A DNA stretch of 64,000 nt from Acidipila rosea (GTDB taxonomy: Bacteria; Acidobacteriota; Terriglobia; Terriglobales; Acidobacteriaceae): NCBI RefSeq assembly GCF_004339725.1, contig NZ_SMGK01000004.1:186001-250000 (forward strand), given 5' to 3'. A program made the translations under genes and the position numbers. Shown piece by piece: positions 52,829 to 62,565 of the stretch; the stretch's first letter is position 1; the number at the start of each line of letters is the position of its first letter. The notes under the pieces were generated by a model. That model was not told the origin of the DNA. It saw only the letters and a program-made list of their open reading frames with translations, and searched no databases.

Positions 52829-53833
52829 ATGCGCCGAACGCTCCTGCCCCTGCTTCTGCTTCTAACCCTTAGCTCTTCCTATTGTCGCCTCTCCGCCGCC
52901 GAATCGCCCAGATTCTGCGCCGACTGTGTCCGCGCCGACGAAGACTTCCTCGCCTCCGACGAGCTCCACGGCCGCGGCAGCGCCACCCGCGATGAACACC
53001 TCGCCGCCCTCTTCGCCGCCTCGCTCTTCCAGAGCTTCGGCCTCGCCCCAGGGGGAGACAACGGCAGCTACCTTCAGAAGGCGCCGCTTCCTCAACCGCT
53101 CCCGCCTCGCATCGCCGCTTTTCTCAGCAAGTTTCAAGACACCCCCCGCACCGAGACCTGGAACGCCGTCGCCATCCTCCCCGGCTCTGAAGCAGAGACG
53201 CGCCACGAGGCCATCCTGCTCACCGCCCACCTCGATCACCTCGGCATCGGCCCCGCCGTCAACGGCGACTCAATTTATAACGGAGCCGACGACGATGCCT
53301 CCGGCACCACCGCCGTCCTTGAACTCGCCCGCGTGCTCGCCCACGGCCCGCGCCCCCGCCGCACCATCATCTTCGCCCTCTTCGGTTCAGAGGAGCTGGG
53401 CGGCTTCGGCAACGCCTGGTTTCTCGCCCATCCGCCGGTCCCTCTCGCGCAGATCGTCGCCAACCTTGAGTTTGAAATGATCGGACGCCCTGACCCCGCC
53501 ACCGTCCCGTCCACTGACTTCTGGCTCACCGGCTACGGCCGCAGCAACCTCGGCCCTCAGCTCGCGAAGCACGGTGCCCGCATCGCCGCCGACCCCCATC
53601 CTAAGGAGCACTTCTTCCGCCGCTCTGACAACTACGCCCTCGCCCGGCGGGGCATCATCGCGCAGACCGTCTCCAGCTTCAACCTGCACAAGGACTACCA
53701 CCAGCCCAGCGACGAAATCGGCAAAATCGACTTCCCCTACATGGTCTCCGTCATCAGCTCCATGCAAAAGCCGATCACCTGGCTGGCCAACACCCGCTGG
53801 CGTCCCACCTGGAACTCCGGCGGCAAGCCTTAG
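52829..53833 (+). CDS. secreted M28-family zinc aminopeptidase
   Basis: A 334-residue metallopeptidase with signal peptide MRRTLLPLLLLLTLSSSYC. Zinc-site motifs are TAHLDHLG (His134, catalytic Asp136), NGADDDASGT with Asp154, GSEELGGFG (Glu188/189), NLEFEMIGR and KDYHQPSDEIG with the last His. It removes N-terminal residues from peptides outside the cell. It is divergent from the propeller lipoprotein gene, with 79 bp between starts. The open frame upstream of 52829 is antisense to that lipoprotein. Confidence 0.92.
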   Translation: MRRTLLPLLLLLTLSSSYCRLSAAESPRFCADCVRADEDFLASDELHGRGSATRDEHLAALFAASLFQSFGLAPGGDNGSYLQKAPLPQPLPPRIAAFLSKFQDTPRTETWNAVAILPGSEAETRHEAILLTAHLDHLGIGPAVNGDSIYNGADDDASGTTAVLELARVLAHGPRPRRTIIFALFGSEELGGFGNAWFLAHPPVPLAQIVANLEFEMIGRPDPATVPSTDFWLTGYGRSNLGPQLAKHGARIAADPHPKEHFFRRSDNYALARRGIIAQTVSSFNLHKDYHQPSDEIGKIDFPYMVSVISSMQKPITWLANTRWRPTWNSGGKP

Positions 53834-54042
53834 CGCTCCCTGCCGTCTATCCGGCTCGTGCCGCGGCGCAATTTTGGATTGAAACGCCCATTGAGACGTG
53901 CTCGCCATTTCATCCCTCGAACCCCTGGGCTGAGAGGTTGGCTCTGACGGAGTCGGGTCATGTGGCGAAAATGGGTACACCAATCCGGGATAAGCGCGCT
54001 CCAATACTTAGCTTATTAAGAGAGGAAAGGCTGGATCTGGTG

Positions 54043-54702
54043 CTACAGAGCGACAAGGTGATGTCGCACGGCGTGGAGGACGAGCGATACCCTGTCTTCA
54101 ACCTCGAGCTTGCGAAAGATCGAGGTGAGGTGGTGAGACACAGTAGCTTCACTGATGTGCAGGCGTTCGGAAATCTCCTTATTTCTCAGACCCTGACAGA
54201 TCAACTCAATCACCTCCTGCTCACGAGCACTGACCGGAGGTTTCTTCTCCCCATCTGCATGGTCCTTTTTCCCGTTGCCGTTTCGCAGCAGGTCACTCAG
54301 CATCCCTTCGGTAACGGCGCGCTCAAACCACAGTTCTCCGCGATTGACAGTGCGTATAGCGATAGGAATGTGGTGCACCGGCCTTTCGCGCTTGAAAACG
54401 CCATTGATGCCAAGACGTAAGATGTGCTGAAGAAATGCGGAATCGTGGCGGGCCGTCAACAGGAGCACGCGGGTATGCGGGTAATCCTCTTTCAGTGCTT
54501 GCAGCGGATCAAACTCTTCCCGCAGGAGTTCGGTGCTTACCAGTAGTACCTGCGGCGCGTGGGTAGATACTACCTCCATCAGGCACTCGCGCTCAGTACA
54601 TTCGGCGAGAATCCGTATATCGCTGTGATCTGCTATGGAACTTCTCAAGCCACACAGCGTCAGCGGCTGATTATCCGCGAGGACGACTTCAATCACATTC
54701 AT
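54043..54702 (-). CDS. LuxR-family regulator with degenerate receiver domain
   Basis: A 219-residue protein: a receiver-like domain (about 1-120) and a LuxR helix-turn-helix (PVSAREQEVIELICQGLRNK, EISERLHISEATVSHHLTSI). In the receiver the phospho-acceptor Asp is replaced: the segment APQVLLVSTELL has Ser56 where Asp is expected, and the acidic pair is ADNQ, not DD. Thr and Lys counterparts (LLLTARHD, NGVFKRE) are kept. It may respond to a ligand or partner instead of phosphate. It lies beside the exopolysaccharide locus and may control it. An ATG 13 codons upstream is less likely. Confidence 0.88.
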   Translation of the reverse strand: MNVIEVVLADNQPLTLCGLRSSIADHSDIRILAECTERECLMEVVSTHAPQVLLVSTELLREEFDPLQALKEDYPHTRVLLLTARHDSAFLQHILRLGINGVFKRERPVHHIPIAIRTVNRGELWFERAVTEGMLSDLLRNGNGKKDHADGEKKPPVSAREQEVIELICQGLRNKEISERLHISEATVSHHLTSIFRKLEVEDRVSLVLHAVRHHLVAL

Positions 54703-54838
54703 GGGTTCATTTCGATATTTCGTACGGGCCAGTGTGCCCAAATGTGAATCTAATTGACTACAGGGTGCCGATCAGGTAATAACTTTAGATAACATCCTTC
54801 ATGAATTGGTTGGTTCGCCTTCCACCAGGGGTAATCCC

Positions 54839-56170
54839 ATGCCCAATGCCGCTGTGCATTGTATGCAGGTGCTTGCAGCAACGATGCTGCTTGCCTGCTG
54901 TAGCTGCAGCTCGACCGCAGTAAGCCAGGCTCCAACGAGCCAAAACGCTGGAAGTCAAACAGCGCCTCTTCCTTCCGAGACGGCACGCAGCGCCTATGAT
55001 TTCGTCAACAGCATCGGCGTAAGTGCTCAGCTGAACTACTTCGATACCAGCTACGGCAACTTCCCGCTTGTCGAACGCGAACTGCAGTCCATTGGCATCC
55101 GGCACTTGCGCGTTGGCGCTCACTTGCAAGGAGCGGATTACAACGCGCTTCTATATGGGCGCTGGTCAAAGCTGGCCAGCCTGGGCATTCGCTACAACGT
55201 CGTAGTCGATCCGCGGAGCAATCTTGGCACTCTCGCCGCCCCGCTCCTTGAAGAGATCGACGACCTTGCGAACGGGTCCATCGAGTCCTTTGAGGGCGCG
55301 AATGAGATGGATGTCAGCAATATTGCGAACTGGGCCTCGATCGACCGCAACTACCAGGCATCGCTCTATCAGTCCGTACAGGGGATGGTGGATACGGGGC
55401 CGATCTCAGTGATTGGACCATCCATGGCCATGGCTGGCGATGGCGCCACCCTTGGAGACATCAGCCAGGATATGAATTACGGCAACCTGCATCCCTATCC
55501 CGCAGGCCAGGTGCCGTCGGTCATCTTTCCCCAGCAGCCAAAGCTGGCCCAGAGCGTATCAGCTTCTCTACCGGTCATCATCACCGAGACCGGCTATCAC
55601 AATGCGCTGAACGATCATCGCGACCAGCCGGGGGTCTCAGAGGCTGCTGCCGCGAAGTACATCCCCCGCGTCTTTCTGGAAGATTTCTCCCACGACATCT
55701 TCCGCACTTACCTCTACGAATTCATGGATGAGAAGCCGAATCCTGACCTTACCGATGAACAGCAGCACTGGGGCCTGCTCCGCGCGGACGGCTCGGAAAA
55801 GCCGGCATTTGCCGCGATGAAGAACCTGATCAGCGAGCTCAGCGATGCAAATGAAACGGCAAATCTGGGGCAGCTGAACTATTCGGTAAGCAATGCGAAT
55901 GCACAAACCCGGCATCTGCTGCTCCAACGGTCTGACGGACAGTTCTTTCTGATCTTATGGCAGGATGAGTCGAGCTTTGATACTAAGAATCAGGTAGACA
56001 TCGCGAATGCTCCCCAGCCGGTTACCGTCACCGTGAATGAAAGTGTCAAAAGCATGACCACCTATGAGCCGGCAGTTCAGGCTGCACCGATGAACTTCTA
56101 TAACGGCCAGAATAGTATCTGGGTGCAGGTTCCCGATCATCCGCTGGTTATTCAGATTGCGTTGAAATAG
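54839..56170 (+). CDS. secreted TIM-barrel glycosidase-like lipoprotein
   Basis: A 443-residue protein starting MPNAAVHCMQVLAATMLLACC, with a lipobox-like LLAC. The body shows IRHLRVGAHLQGADYN, ESFEGANEMDV (candidate acid/base Glu), NLHPYPAGQVPS and VIITETGYHN (candidate nucleophile Glu), which suit a GH-A clan barrel such as GH39, GH5 or GH79-like proteins. A beta-rich C-terminal domain follows. It may cleave or remodel the exopolysaccharide encoded next door. An AGGGG lies 8 nt before the ATG; its 3' end overlaps the convergent glycosyltransferase gene by 23 bp. Confidence 0.8.
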   Translation: MPNAAVHCMQVLAATMLLACCSCSSTAVSQAPTSQNAGSQTAPLPSETARSAYDFVNSIGVSAQLNYFDTSYGNFPLVERELQSIGIRHLRVGAHLQGADYNALLYGRWSKLASLGIRYNVVVDPRSNLGTLAAPLLEEIDDLANGSIESFEGANEMDVSNIANWASIDRNYQASLYQSVQGMVDTGPISVIGPSMAMAGDGATLGDISQDMNYGNLHPYPAGQVPSVIFPQQPKLAQSVSASLPVIITETGYHNALNDHRDQPGVSEAAAAKYIPRVFLEDFSHDIFRTYLYEFMDEKPNPDLTDEQQHWGLLRADGSEKPAFAAMKNLISELSDANETANLGQLNYSVSNANAQTRHLLLQRSDGQFFLILWQDESSFDTKNQVDIANAPQPVTVTVNESVKSMTTYEPAVQAAPMNFYNGQNSIWVQVPDHPLVIQIALK

Positions 56171-57302
56171 CGGAAGCTTCGCGATCCGGCAGGGCAACCT
56201 TAACGATGGCGTCGGGCCGCACAAGCTCGCAGTAAACGGCCAGAACTTCGGCAGCCATTACTTCGACTCGAAACGCCTCGACTCCCTGCATAGCCCGCTG
56301 CTGCCACATTCGGCGCTCGTGGTCGTCTCCGAGCAGCCGACATAGAGCATCAGCCAGTGCAGGTACATTCTCGGGCGGCACCAGCAGCCCGGCCCGGCCC
56401 TCGTCCAGCGCTTCGGCAGTTCCATCGGTGCGCGAGGCGATGATGGCACAACCAGCCTCTCGTGCCTCGATCAGGACGAGACCGAAAGATTCGCGTCGCG
56501 ATGCAAGGACAAAAACATCGGCGCTCATCATGTACGCCTGTGGGATGGCCTGGAACCCTTCAAAGTGGATCTGCTTGCTCCACTTGCTTGAGCGCGCCTG
56601 CTCCTCAAAAACCCGCCTGTCCGGACCATCGCCGACGAGATAGAGTTGTGCGCCCGTGCATCTCTCTGCAGCTATCTCAAAGGCGGATATCAGCTCGGCG
56701 ATGCCCTTGTTGTGGTACATCCCCGCGACTGTCACGATAGAGGGCCTGGCGATTACCGCTGGCCTCACGCTTTCCATCCTCGGCAGTCTGGGAGTTCCGA
56801 GGGTCCGGTTCAGCGCCACGCGGAGCTTTTTCCTTTGGATCCCCTTGGTCGACATCGTCGCTGCTACGGAGTGGCTGACGGCTATCACCCTGTCCGCCAG
56901 TCCCATGAGGGTTGATTCCCGCTCGCGGACATTGTGCAGGTGCGCGATCAGCGGAAAGCGGTAGACCAAGGACCAGCCCCATGCGAGCAGAAGGCCGGTG
57001 CGCATATGTGCATGCACTACATCGGGCCGGAACTGGCGGAGGTGCCGCCTGAACAAAAGCAGAGCGCGCATCATGTTGGGAACGCTGCGCGACTGATCGA
57101 GTTTGAAGTGACTGACTCCGAGTTCCTCAAGTAGAGGCTCATAGCCACCGCCTGCCGAAGCAATGGCCACCACGTGTCCCTGCCTCGCCTGTTCGATTGC
57201 CAGGTCGACAGCAGTATTCACGATGCCGTTGCCGAGGACGGTTACATCATTCAGGATGTGCAGAATTCGCATGGGCGTTTCACTGTTCTCGAGCGTTTTC
57301 AT
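56148..57302 (-). CDS. GT4 family glycosyltransferase
   Basis: A glycosyltransferase of about 384 residues in the GT-B fold. MRILHILNDVTVLGNGIVNTAVDLA is the N-terminal Rossmann start; GDGPDRR, FVLASRRESFGLVLIEAREAG and AIIASRTDGTAE are the C-terminal sugar-nucleotide-binding motifs with the E-x7-E pair. The start is not certain: 57302 (ATG), 57272 (ATG at MRIL) and an upstream TTG at 57329 are possible and none has a strong ribosome-binding site. It is the last gene of the exopolysaccharide gene row on the minus strand, 65 bp from the polymerase-like gene. Confidence 0.92.
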   Translation of the reverse strand: MKTLENSETPMRILHILNDVTVLGNGIVNTAVDLAIEQARQGHVVAIASAGGGYEPLLEELGVSHFKLDQSRSVPNMMRALLLFRRHLRQFRPDVVHAHMRTGLLLAWGWSLVYRFPLIAHLHNVRERESTLMGLADRVIAVSHSVAATMSTKGIQRKKLRVALNRTLGTPRLPRMESVRPAVIARPSIVTVAGMYHNKGIAELISAFEIAAERCTGAQLYLVGDGPDRRVFEEQARSSKWSKQIHFEGFQAIPQAYMMSADVFVLASRRESFGLVLIEAREAGCAIIASRTDGTAEALDEGRAGLLVPPENVPALADALCRLLGDDHERRMWQQRAMQGVEAFRVEVMAAEVLAVYCELVRPDAIVKVALPDREASAISTQSE

Positions 57303-57393
57303 ATTTGCCGTGAGCTTACGACGGGCCAATTTTTAACGAAGCAAACAACCTCAAGGGCATAGCCGTTACGGAAGAGAGGCGTCGATGCCCACT

Positions 57394-58845
57394 CTAAACG
57401 GCTGCGAATTCCAGCGGGTCCGGCTGTTCAACGGCGCCTGCAATACTCTCTGCCCCCGCCAGGCTCAAGGCCGCGAACGTCCACACCAGAAATCCGAGGA
57501 GTCCGGTGACCACGCTGTTCAGCAGACACTGTGCCGCCAGGCCGATGACGATTGCCTTCGATGCCATAACGAAAGGGTCGGAGTGGTCTGCCCGGGCCAA
57601 TTGGACAGTCAGCGTCACCAGTCCCACGCCATAGATCAGGGAGCCTATCCAGCCAAGCTCGTAAAGGAACTTGAGCACTGTGCTGTCGTCGGGGCCAATA
57701 ATGTCGTCGTCTCCCTCGGTATTGTGTTTGGCGTCCGTACTGCCGATTCCTTCTCCAAAAGGTTCCTGGGCCAGTACTCGCAATGCGGATTCATGTCCTT
57801 CGATTCGCGCCGAGTAGCTGACGTCCTCATTGGCGTTTGAGAACGAGTGAATGCGCGTCGTCACTTCACTATGAATGACCGGAATCTGCAGCGAGGCCAG
57901 AAGGAACACTGCACATGCCACGGCAGCAAGCGCCAGTCGCAGCCGCTGGCGCATGTCCAGCCTCATCGCGAGAAAGGCGAACCCGGCAATCAGATCTAGC
58001 CAGCCAGAGCGGACCATGGTAAGCATCAAAGCAAGAAAGCCGCAGCCGGCAGCCAGCAGACGTAGCTTCCCCTTCGCGCAAAACAGCAGCAGCAGACCTG
58101 CCGCCACAACAGCAGCAAAGATCATAGGGGCATTCATGGTGCTGAAGACACGCACTTCCATTGCTTCCGGAGTGCCGAAAGAGTTCATCTGTACATTCAG
58201 CATCCACATCTTGTCCCAGCCGGGCAGAGTGAAAAACTGATAAACGCCGTAGGCGCCTGTCACCAGCATTCCATAAAGAAATGCCTTCTCGATCGCACTC
58301 CGAAACTCCTGATACAACTCGCGGTGATGATAGAGAAAGTAGCCGAAGGCGATTGGCACCAGCCAGTTCAGCAAAGCGCGAAAAACATCGAACAGCGGGA
58401 AGCGCGACACCCCGACGAGGAAGCCGTAAAGAACGGCAACCAGTGCGCACGTATAGGGCAGCGACTGCCGCTTCCCAAGGTGCCGGAGTGAGGTGAGCAA
58501 GGTGATAAAAGAAACGCCCGCCGCGAGATAGGGTGCCAAAAGAACAGCGCTCTGCGCCTGCCATCCACTCTGGAAGTCTGCCATGCGTCTGAGGAACGGT
58601 GTTAGGAACCACAGCCAGAACACCAGGCCAACATAAAGTGGCTTCGACCGCCAGAAGAGAAAGGCGCTGACTGCCAGTGCGAGCACCGGAAAAATCAGCC
58701 GCAGCAGACCTGCCTGCCCTGCCGCAATGCATAGAGCAGGTACGCAGATCATCACCGCCACGGCCCCAAGCGTCTGCGCCCGATACGGGCGCACCGGTTG
58801 GATGGCCATCTGCGGCATGTTGTCGATGCGGGCAGCCGTCAACAT
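57394..58845 (-). CDS. O-antigen polymerase/ligase-like membrane protein
   Basis: A 483-residue protein with about 12 hydrophobic segments and a large periplasmic loop (about 340-400) that includes SYSARIEGHESALRVLAQEPFGEGIG. This is the Wzy/WaaL loop pattern, with the E-x-H-type charged residues often tied to polymerisation or ligation. Neighbouring glycosyltransferases and the flippase support a role in polymerising exopolysaccharide repeat units. Its start overlaps the flippase stop by 7 bp. Confidence 0.85.
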   Translation of the reverse strand: MLTAARIDNMPQMAIQPVRPYRAQTLGAVAVMICVPALCIAAGQAGLLRLIFPVLALAVSAFLFWRSKPLYVGLVFWLWFLTPFLRRMADFQSGWQAQSAVLLAPYLAAGVSFITLLTSLRHLGKRQSLPYTCALVAVLYGFLVGVSRFPLFDVFRALLNWLVPIAFGYFLYHHRELYQEFRSAIEKAFLYGMLVTGAYGVYQFFTLPGWDKMWMLNVQMNSFGTPEAMEVRVFSTMNAPMIFAAVVAAGLLLLFCAKGKLRLLAAGCGFLALMLTMVRSGWLDLIAGFAFLAMRLDMRQRLRLALAAVACAVFLLASLQIPVIHSEVTTRIHSFSNANEDVSYSARIEGHESALRVLAQEPFGEGIGSTDAKHNTEGDDDIIGPDDSTVLKFLYELGWIGSLIYGVGLVTLTVQLARADHSDPFVMASKAIVIGLAAQCLLNSVVTGLLGFLVWTFAALSLAGAESIAGAVEQPDPLEFAAV

Positions 58846-60200
58846 GCCGCACGCTCCGGACGCAGGCTTAAAGCCGCATGGAGAAGAAGCTTGAGATCGT
58901 TGCCGTTAGGCATCAGCTGCGGCGGGCTGGTCTTGAGGAAGATCCTGAATCCGCTGTAGATGAACAGGAGACGCGCGACCGTGGAAGTAAGCAGCGAAAT
59001 CGCTGCCCCGTAAATTCCATAGCGGGGAATCAGCCACAGCATCATAGGAATGCTCAGTGATAATCCAATCGCCTGCAGGATCGTCACGACTCCGGGACGG
59101 CCCACAGCAAGGAATGCCTGCGCCAACACAAATGTGGCTCCTGAGAGAATCACCTCAAGCACCAGAATGCGGAGCACCCCGGCGGCCGTGGCGTATTCCT
59201 TTCCATATAGGATGCGCAACAGCACAGGGCCGGCTACGCACACGAACAGTCCACATGCCGCAGTGATAAGACTGCTGATGCGAGCCGACCGTCCCGTCAG
59301 CGCCACAATGTCTTCCTGAGAGCGGCCCGTGGCCTTCGGAAACAGCACCATAACTACCGAGTTCTGGAAAAGATTCAACATCCGCGACAAGCTCAAGACG
59401 ACAACATAAGTTCCCATCGCGCTGGGAGACAGCATGCTGACTACCAGCACTTGGTCCACCTGGAGGGCTAATGTGCCGAGCACGTCGATGCCGTACGACC
59501 GTATGCCATAGCCCAGTAGCAGCTTCATTGAGGAGGGACTGAACTGCCAGCCGCCGAACCCAAGCCTCCGCACCCGGCCGAGCATGAGGATGAAAGTTGG
59601 AATGGAAGCGAGAATGTATGCAATGGCCGCGGTGTAAGGATTCAGTTTGTGTGCAGCCAGGAATGCGAGAAGCCCTAGCAGCGTAGCGAAGGGGGTGAGC
59701 ATCTGGATGGCATTCGATGCGGAGAACTCATCGGCTGCCTCTAGAACCGCACGACCGACCAGCGTCATTGAACAGATCGGCACAGTAAGCAGAAACCACT
59801 GTGCCGCATGGATCATCGACAACGGGTACTGATGCAGCCAGAACGGCAGCCCGAACGATGCGACGATTGCTGCCAGGGAGCCCAGCAGGGTCGCCATAAG
59901 AAAGCCGTTCGCAATCAGCCGCTCTCTTTGTTCCGGCAGTTTACGCAGGTGATAAATCAGGGAACTGGGGATACCCAAAGTGGTGAGGCTGGCCACAAGC
60001 AGCGGCCAGAGACCCATGGCGGCCAGTTCTCCCCGGCCGTGGGGCAGCAGCATCCGCGCCGTGAGAATTCCAGTCGAAGCCTGCAGTCCCAAAATAACGA
60101 TCTTGCTCAAAATAGAATGCGCGACCGCACGCGAACCCTTGCGGACGCGTGGAACCCCGGCCTCAGGCGTAGGCATTATTTTTGCCGGGGCTAAGCTCAT
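58839..60200 (-). CDS. Wzx-like polysaccharide flippase (MOP superfamily)
   Basis: A 453-residue protein with about 12-14 membrane segments. SILSKIVILGLQASTGILTARMLLPHGRGELAAMGLWP at the start is typical of polysaccharide exporters; GRPGVVTILQAIGL lies in the second half. It moves undecaprenyl-linked repeat units to the periplasmic side. Its ATG overlaps the stop of the preceding GT4 gene by 4 bp (ATGA at 60197-60200), and its end overlaps the polymerase start by 7 bp, so the set is co-transcribed. Confidence 0.9.
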   Translation of the reverse strand: MSLAPAKIMPTPEAGVPRVRKGSRAVAHSILSKIVILGLQASTGILTARMLLPHGRGELAAMGLWPLLVASLTTLGIPSSLIYHLRKLPEQRERLIANGFLMATLLGSLAAIVASFGLPFWLHQYPLSMIHAAQWFLLTVPICSMTLVGRAVLEAADEFSASNAIQMLTPFATLLGLLAFLAAHKLNPYTAAIAYILASIPTFILMLGRVRRLGFGGWQFSPSSMKLLLGYGIRSYGIDVLGTLALQVDQVLVVSMLSPSAMGTYVVVLSLSRMLNLFQNSVVMVLFPKATGRSQEDIVALTGRSARISSLITAACGLFVCVAGPVLLRILYGKEYATAAGVLRILVLEVILSGATFVLAQAFLAVGRPGVVTILQAIGLSLSIPMMLWLIPRYGIYGAAISLLTSTVARLLFIYSGFRIFLKTSPPQLMPNGNDLKLLLHAALSLRPERAAC

Positions 60201-61321
60201 GCAACTTCCTGTTGGCCTACTGGCAAGTTCTGGATCGGCGGTGAAATGCCAATCAAAAAATCAACCAGCCGCTGTTTGAATATGTGAATGTCATAGCGTT
60301 GGGCGCGCCGCCTGATCGCAGCAGGGTCCCACGTACGGCTTTCGCAATCTTCCAGACCCTCGATTAATGACGCCGTGGTCTGCTGACGAAAGAGCACGCC
60401 GTTTAGGCCCTGAATAATCGTCTCAGTCGCACCGCCGGCGCCGTAGGCCACTACAGGCCTGCCAGCCGCATTGATCTCCAGTGGCGTCATGCCAAAATCT
60501 TCCTCCCCAGGGAAGATCAGTGCTTTGCAGCGGCTTGCATATCGATTCACTACGCTGTCTGGCTGCCTTCCGAGGAAGGTCACCCGGGGTCCGGCCAGAG
60601 ACTCCAGCCGTGGACGGTCCGGACCGTCTCCTATCACTATCAGCCGGCGATTTGTCGCGTTGCATGCTTCGATAGCGAGATCGATACGCTTGTAAGGAAC
60701 GAGTCGGGAGAGCACCAGGTAATAATCATCGACCTGTGGACTTATCGTGAACCGTGATGTCACGATCGGAGGCTCGATCACGTGGGCCTCCACACCGAAG
60801 GCGGACTTCAGTCTCTCGGCGACAATATGAGAATTCGCAATGTAGTAGTCAGGGCGTTTCGCGGCGCGCAGCTCCCAGTGCTTGAGTCCCTGGATCATCA
60901 AGTTCAAGCCTGCCTTCGTTACCGAATTGAAATGCTCACGCTCCATGTAATCCGGAAAGCGCCATACCCATCGCATGGGATTGTGACAATAGCACACATG
61001 CACTGCTCCCTTGCGACGCTTCACTCCCTTGGCGTATCCGCAGCAACTACTCACAATAAGATCATATTCGTCCAGCTTTGCTGCCTCTATCCCGAAGGGA
61101 TAGAGCAGAAAGTAGTGTCTGTAGAGCTTGTCTTTTGCTGGCAGCAACTGCATCCATGTAGTCTTCGGGCCCGCGTCGCGAAGACGGGGTGATATCCGTT
61201 CTGGGACTGCGAACGTGGTACAAAGATCCGCGTCAGGCAGGGCATCGAGAAGCGCTTCCGTCACACGTTCTGCGCCACCCATCTGAGCAAGATAGTCTTG
61301 AAAAATCGCAATCCGGGACAT
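60197..61321 (-). CDS. GT4 family glycosyltransferase
   Basis: A 374-residue GT-B enzyme. The ATG at 61321 follows a strong AAGGAGA site; the frame is open further upstream into the next gene but those residues are not family-like. MSRIAIFQDYLAQMGGAERV, CYCHNPMRWVWRFPDYMERE, IGDGPDRPRLESLAGP and FPGEEDFGMTPLEINAAGRPVVA are typical of EPS mannosyl/rhamnosyl-type transferases. It ends at the flippase start with a 4-bp overlap. Confidence 0.92.
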   Translation of the reverse strand: MSRIAIFQDYLAQMGGAERVTEALLDALPDADLCTTFAVPERISPRLRDAGPKTTWMQLLPAKDKLYRHYFLLYPFGIEAAKLDEYDLIVSSCCGYAKGVKRRKGAVHVCYCHNPMRWVWRFPDYMEREHFNSVTKAGLNLMIQGLKHWELRAAKRPDYYIANSHIVAERLKSAFGVEAHVIEPPIVTSRFTISPQVDDYYLVLSRLVPYKRIDLAIEACNATNRRLIVIGDGPDRPRLESLAGPRVTFLGRQPDSVVNRYASRCKALIFPGEEDFGMTPLEINAAGRPVVAYGAGGATETIIQGLNGVLFRQQTTASLIEGLEDCESRTWDPAAIRRRAQRYDIHIFKQRLVDFLIGISPPIQNLPVGQQEVA

Positions 61322-61335
61322 GTTTTCTCCTTTTT

Positions 61336-62565
61336 TTATTTCGATCGTTGTCCGCTTGTGACAGTTGGGGATATCTCCCGTGCCGGATTGCGCATGGCCG
61401 GGAGTTGTGCATAAAAGGCATGCAGCCGAGTGAGAAATTGTTCTATCGAAAATCGAGGGCAGACAGTCTTCTTCGCCACTCGCGATACCTGCTCGAGTAA
61501 GTCGGGCCTTTGCGATAACTCCGCCAGCTTTAATGCCAGCGCTGACGCATCTCCCTTGTCGATGAGCCACCCGGTCTCACCGTCGGTGACGATTTCAGGG
61601 ATTCCACCTACGCGGGTGGCGAGCACAGGTGTGCCGCAGGACATGGCCTCCACCAGCACCAGGCCGAACGGCTCCTCGCGCGAGTTCAATACCATCAGGT
61701 CCGCCGATTGCATCACTGCGGCAATGTCGCGTCGCTCGCCGGTGAAATGCACCCTGTCCGCCAGTCCGTTTGCATTCACCTGCGCCAGCAGTGCGCTCAG
61801 ATACTGCTCTTCATGTTCAAAGACAGGTTTGCCAATAATCGCCAGATGTAGATGCGTCGCATTCTGGTGAATCTGCGAAAAGGCGTCCAGGAGTTCCCGT
61901 AGCCCCTTGCGCGCGCATATCTGTCCAACGGCGCATATCAGGAAGCTGCCCGTAGGCAAGCCGAGTTCACACTTGAGCGGGGCTTCTCCCTGCGTTCTCC
62001 ATGGGAACTGGCTGAGGTCAGCTCCATTGTGAATCACGTGAACTCTCTTCCCGAACGGGAGACTACCTTTGAACGCGACTGCGGTTGCGTCAGAGACCGC
62101 CACTACCTGCGTGCGGCGCGAGGTGTATGCGAGTGCACGGATGGCTGTGCTGAGAGGATGTCTCGGCAAAATATCATGCACGTGCCATAGCACGATGCGT
62201 CCTGTTCCGATCGTCGCGATAGTTGCAGCAATGCCTGCGCGCAATGTGTTGGCATGCACGAAGTCGGGATTGAGAGCGGCGATTTCGCGCCGCATCCGTG
62301 TCATCACGCGGACGAAGGAAATCGCATAGCTGAACAGCAGATCCAGTCGCCACGTAAACCGGGCCTTGAGTGTTGGGATGGTTGCATAGGGAATGCCTTC
62401 TGCAATCAGCGCGGTCTGCAGATCGCCGTCGGCAGGGCACATCACAACTGCTTCATAGTCCGAACGCTCAAGACCTCTGAGCATACTGAGGAGCACCTTT
62501 TCAGCCCCGCTCACCCGACCCGTATGATTGGCGTAGACGATCCGCCTTTTGCGTGAAGCGGTCAT
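61336..62565 (-). CDS. GT4 family glycosyltransferase
   Basis: A 409-residue GT-B enzyme starting [58 protein letters not shown] and IHNGADLSQFP are the GT4 motifs. The ATG at 62565 overlaps the stop of the sugar transferase gene (ATGA, 62562-62565), so the two are translationally coupled. The gap to the next gene is 14 bp. Confidence 0.92.
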   Translation of the reverse strand: MTASRKRRIVYANHTGRVSGAEKVLLSMLRGLERSDYEAVVMCPADGDLQTALIAEGIPYATIPTLKARFTWRLDLLFSYAISFVRVMTRMRREIAALNPDFVHANTLRAGIAATIATIGTGRIVLWHVHDILPRHPLSTAIRALAYTSRRTQVVAVSDATAVAFKGSLPFGKRVHVIHNGADLSQFPWRTQGEAPLKCELGLPTGSFLICAVGQICARKGLRELLDAFSQIHQNATHLHLAIIGKPVFEHEEQYLSALLAQVNANGLADRVHFTGERRDIAAVMQSADLMVLNSREEPFGLVLVEAMSCGTPVLATRVGGIPEIVTDGETGWLIDKGDASALALKLAELSQRPDLLEQVSRVAKKTVCPRFSIEQFLTRLHAFYAQLPAMRNPAREISPTVTSGQRSK

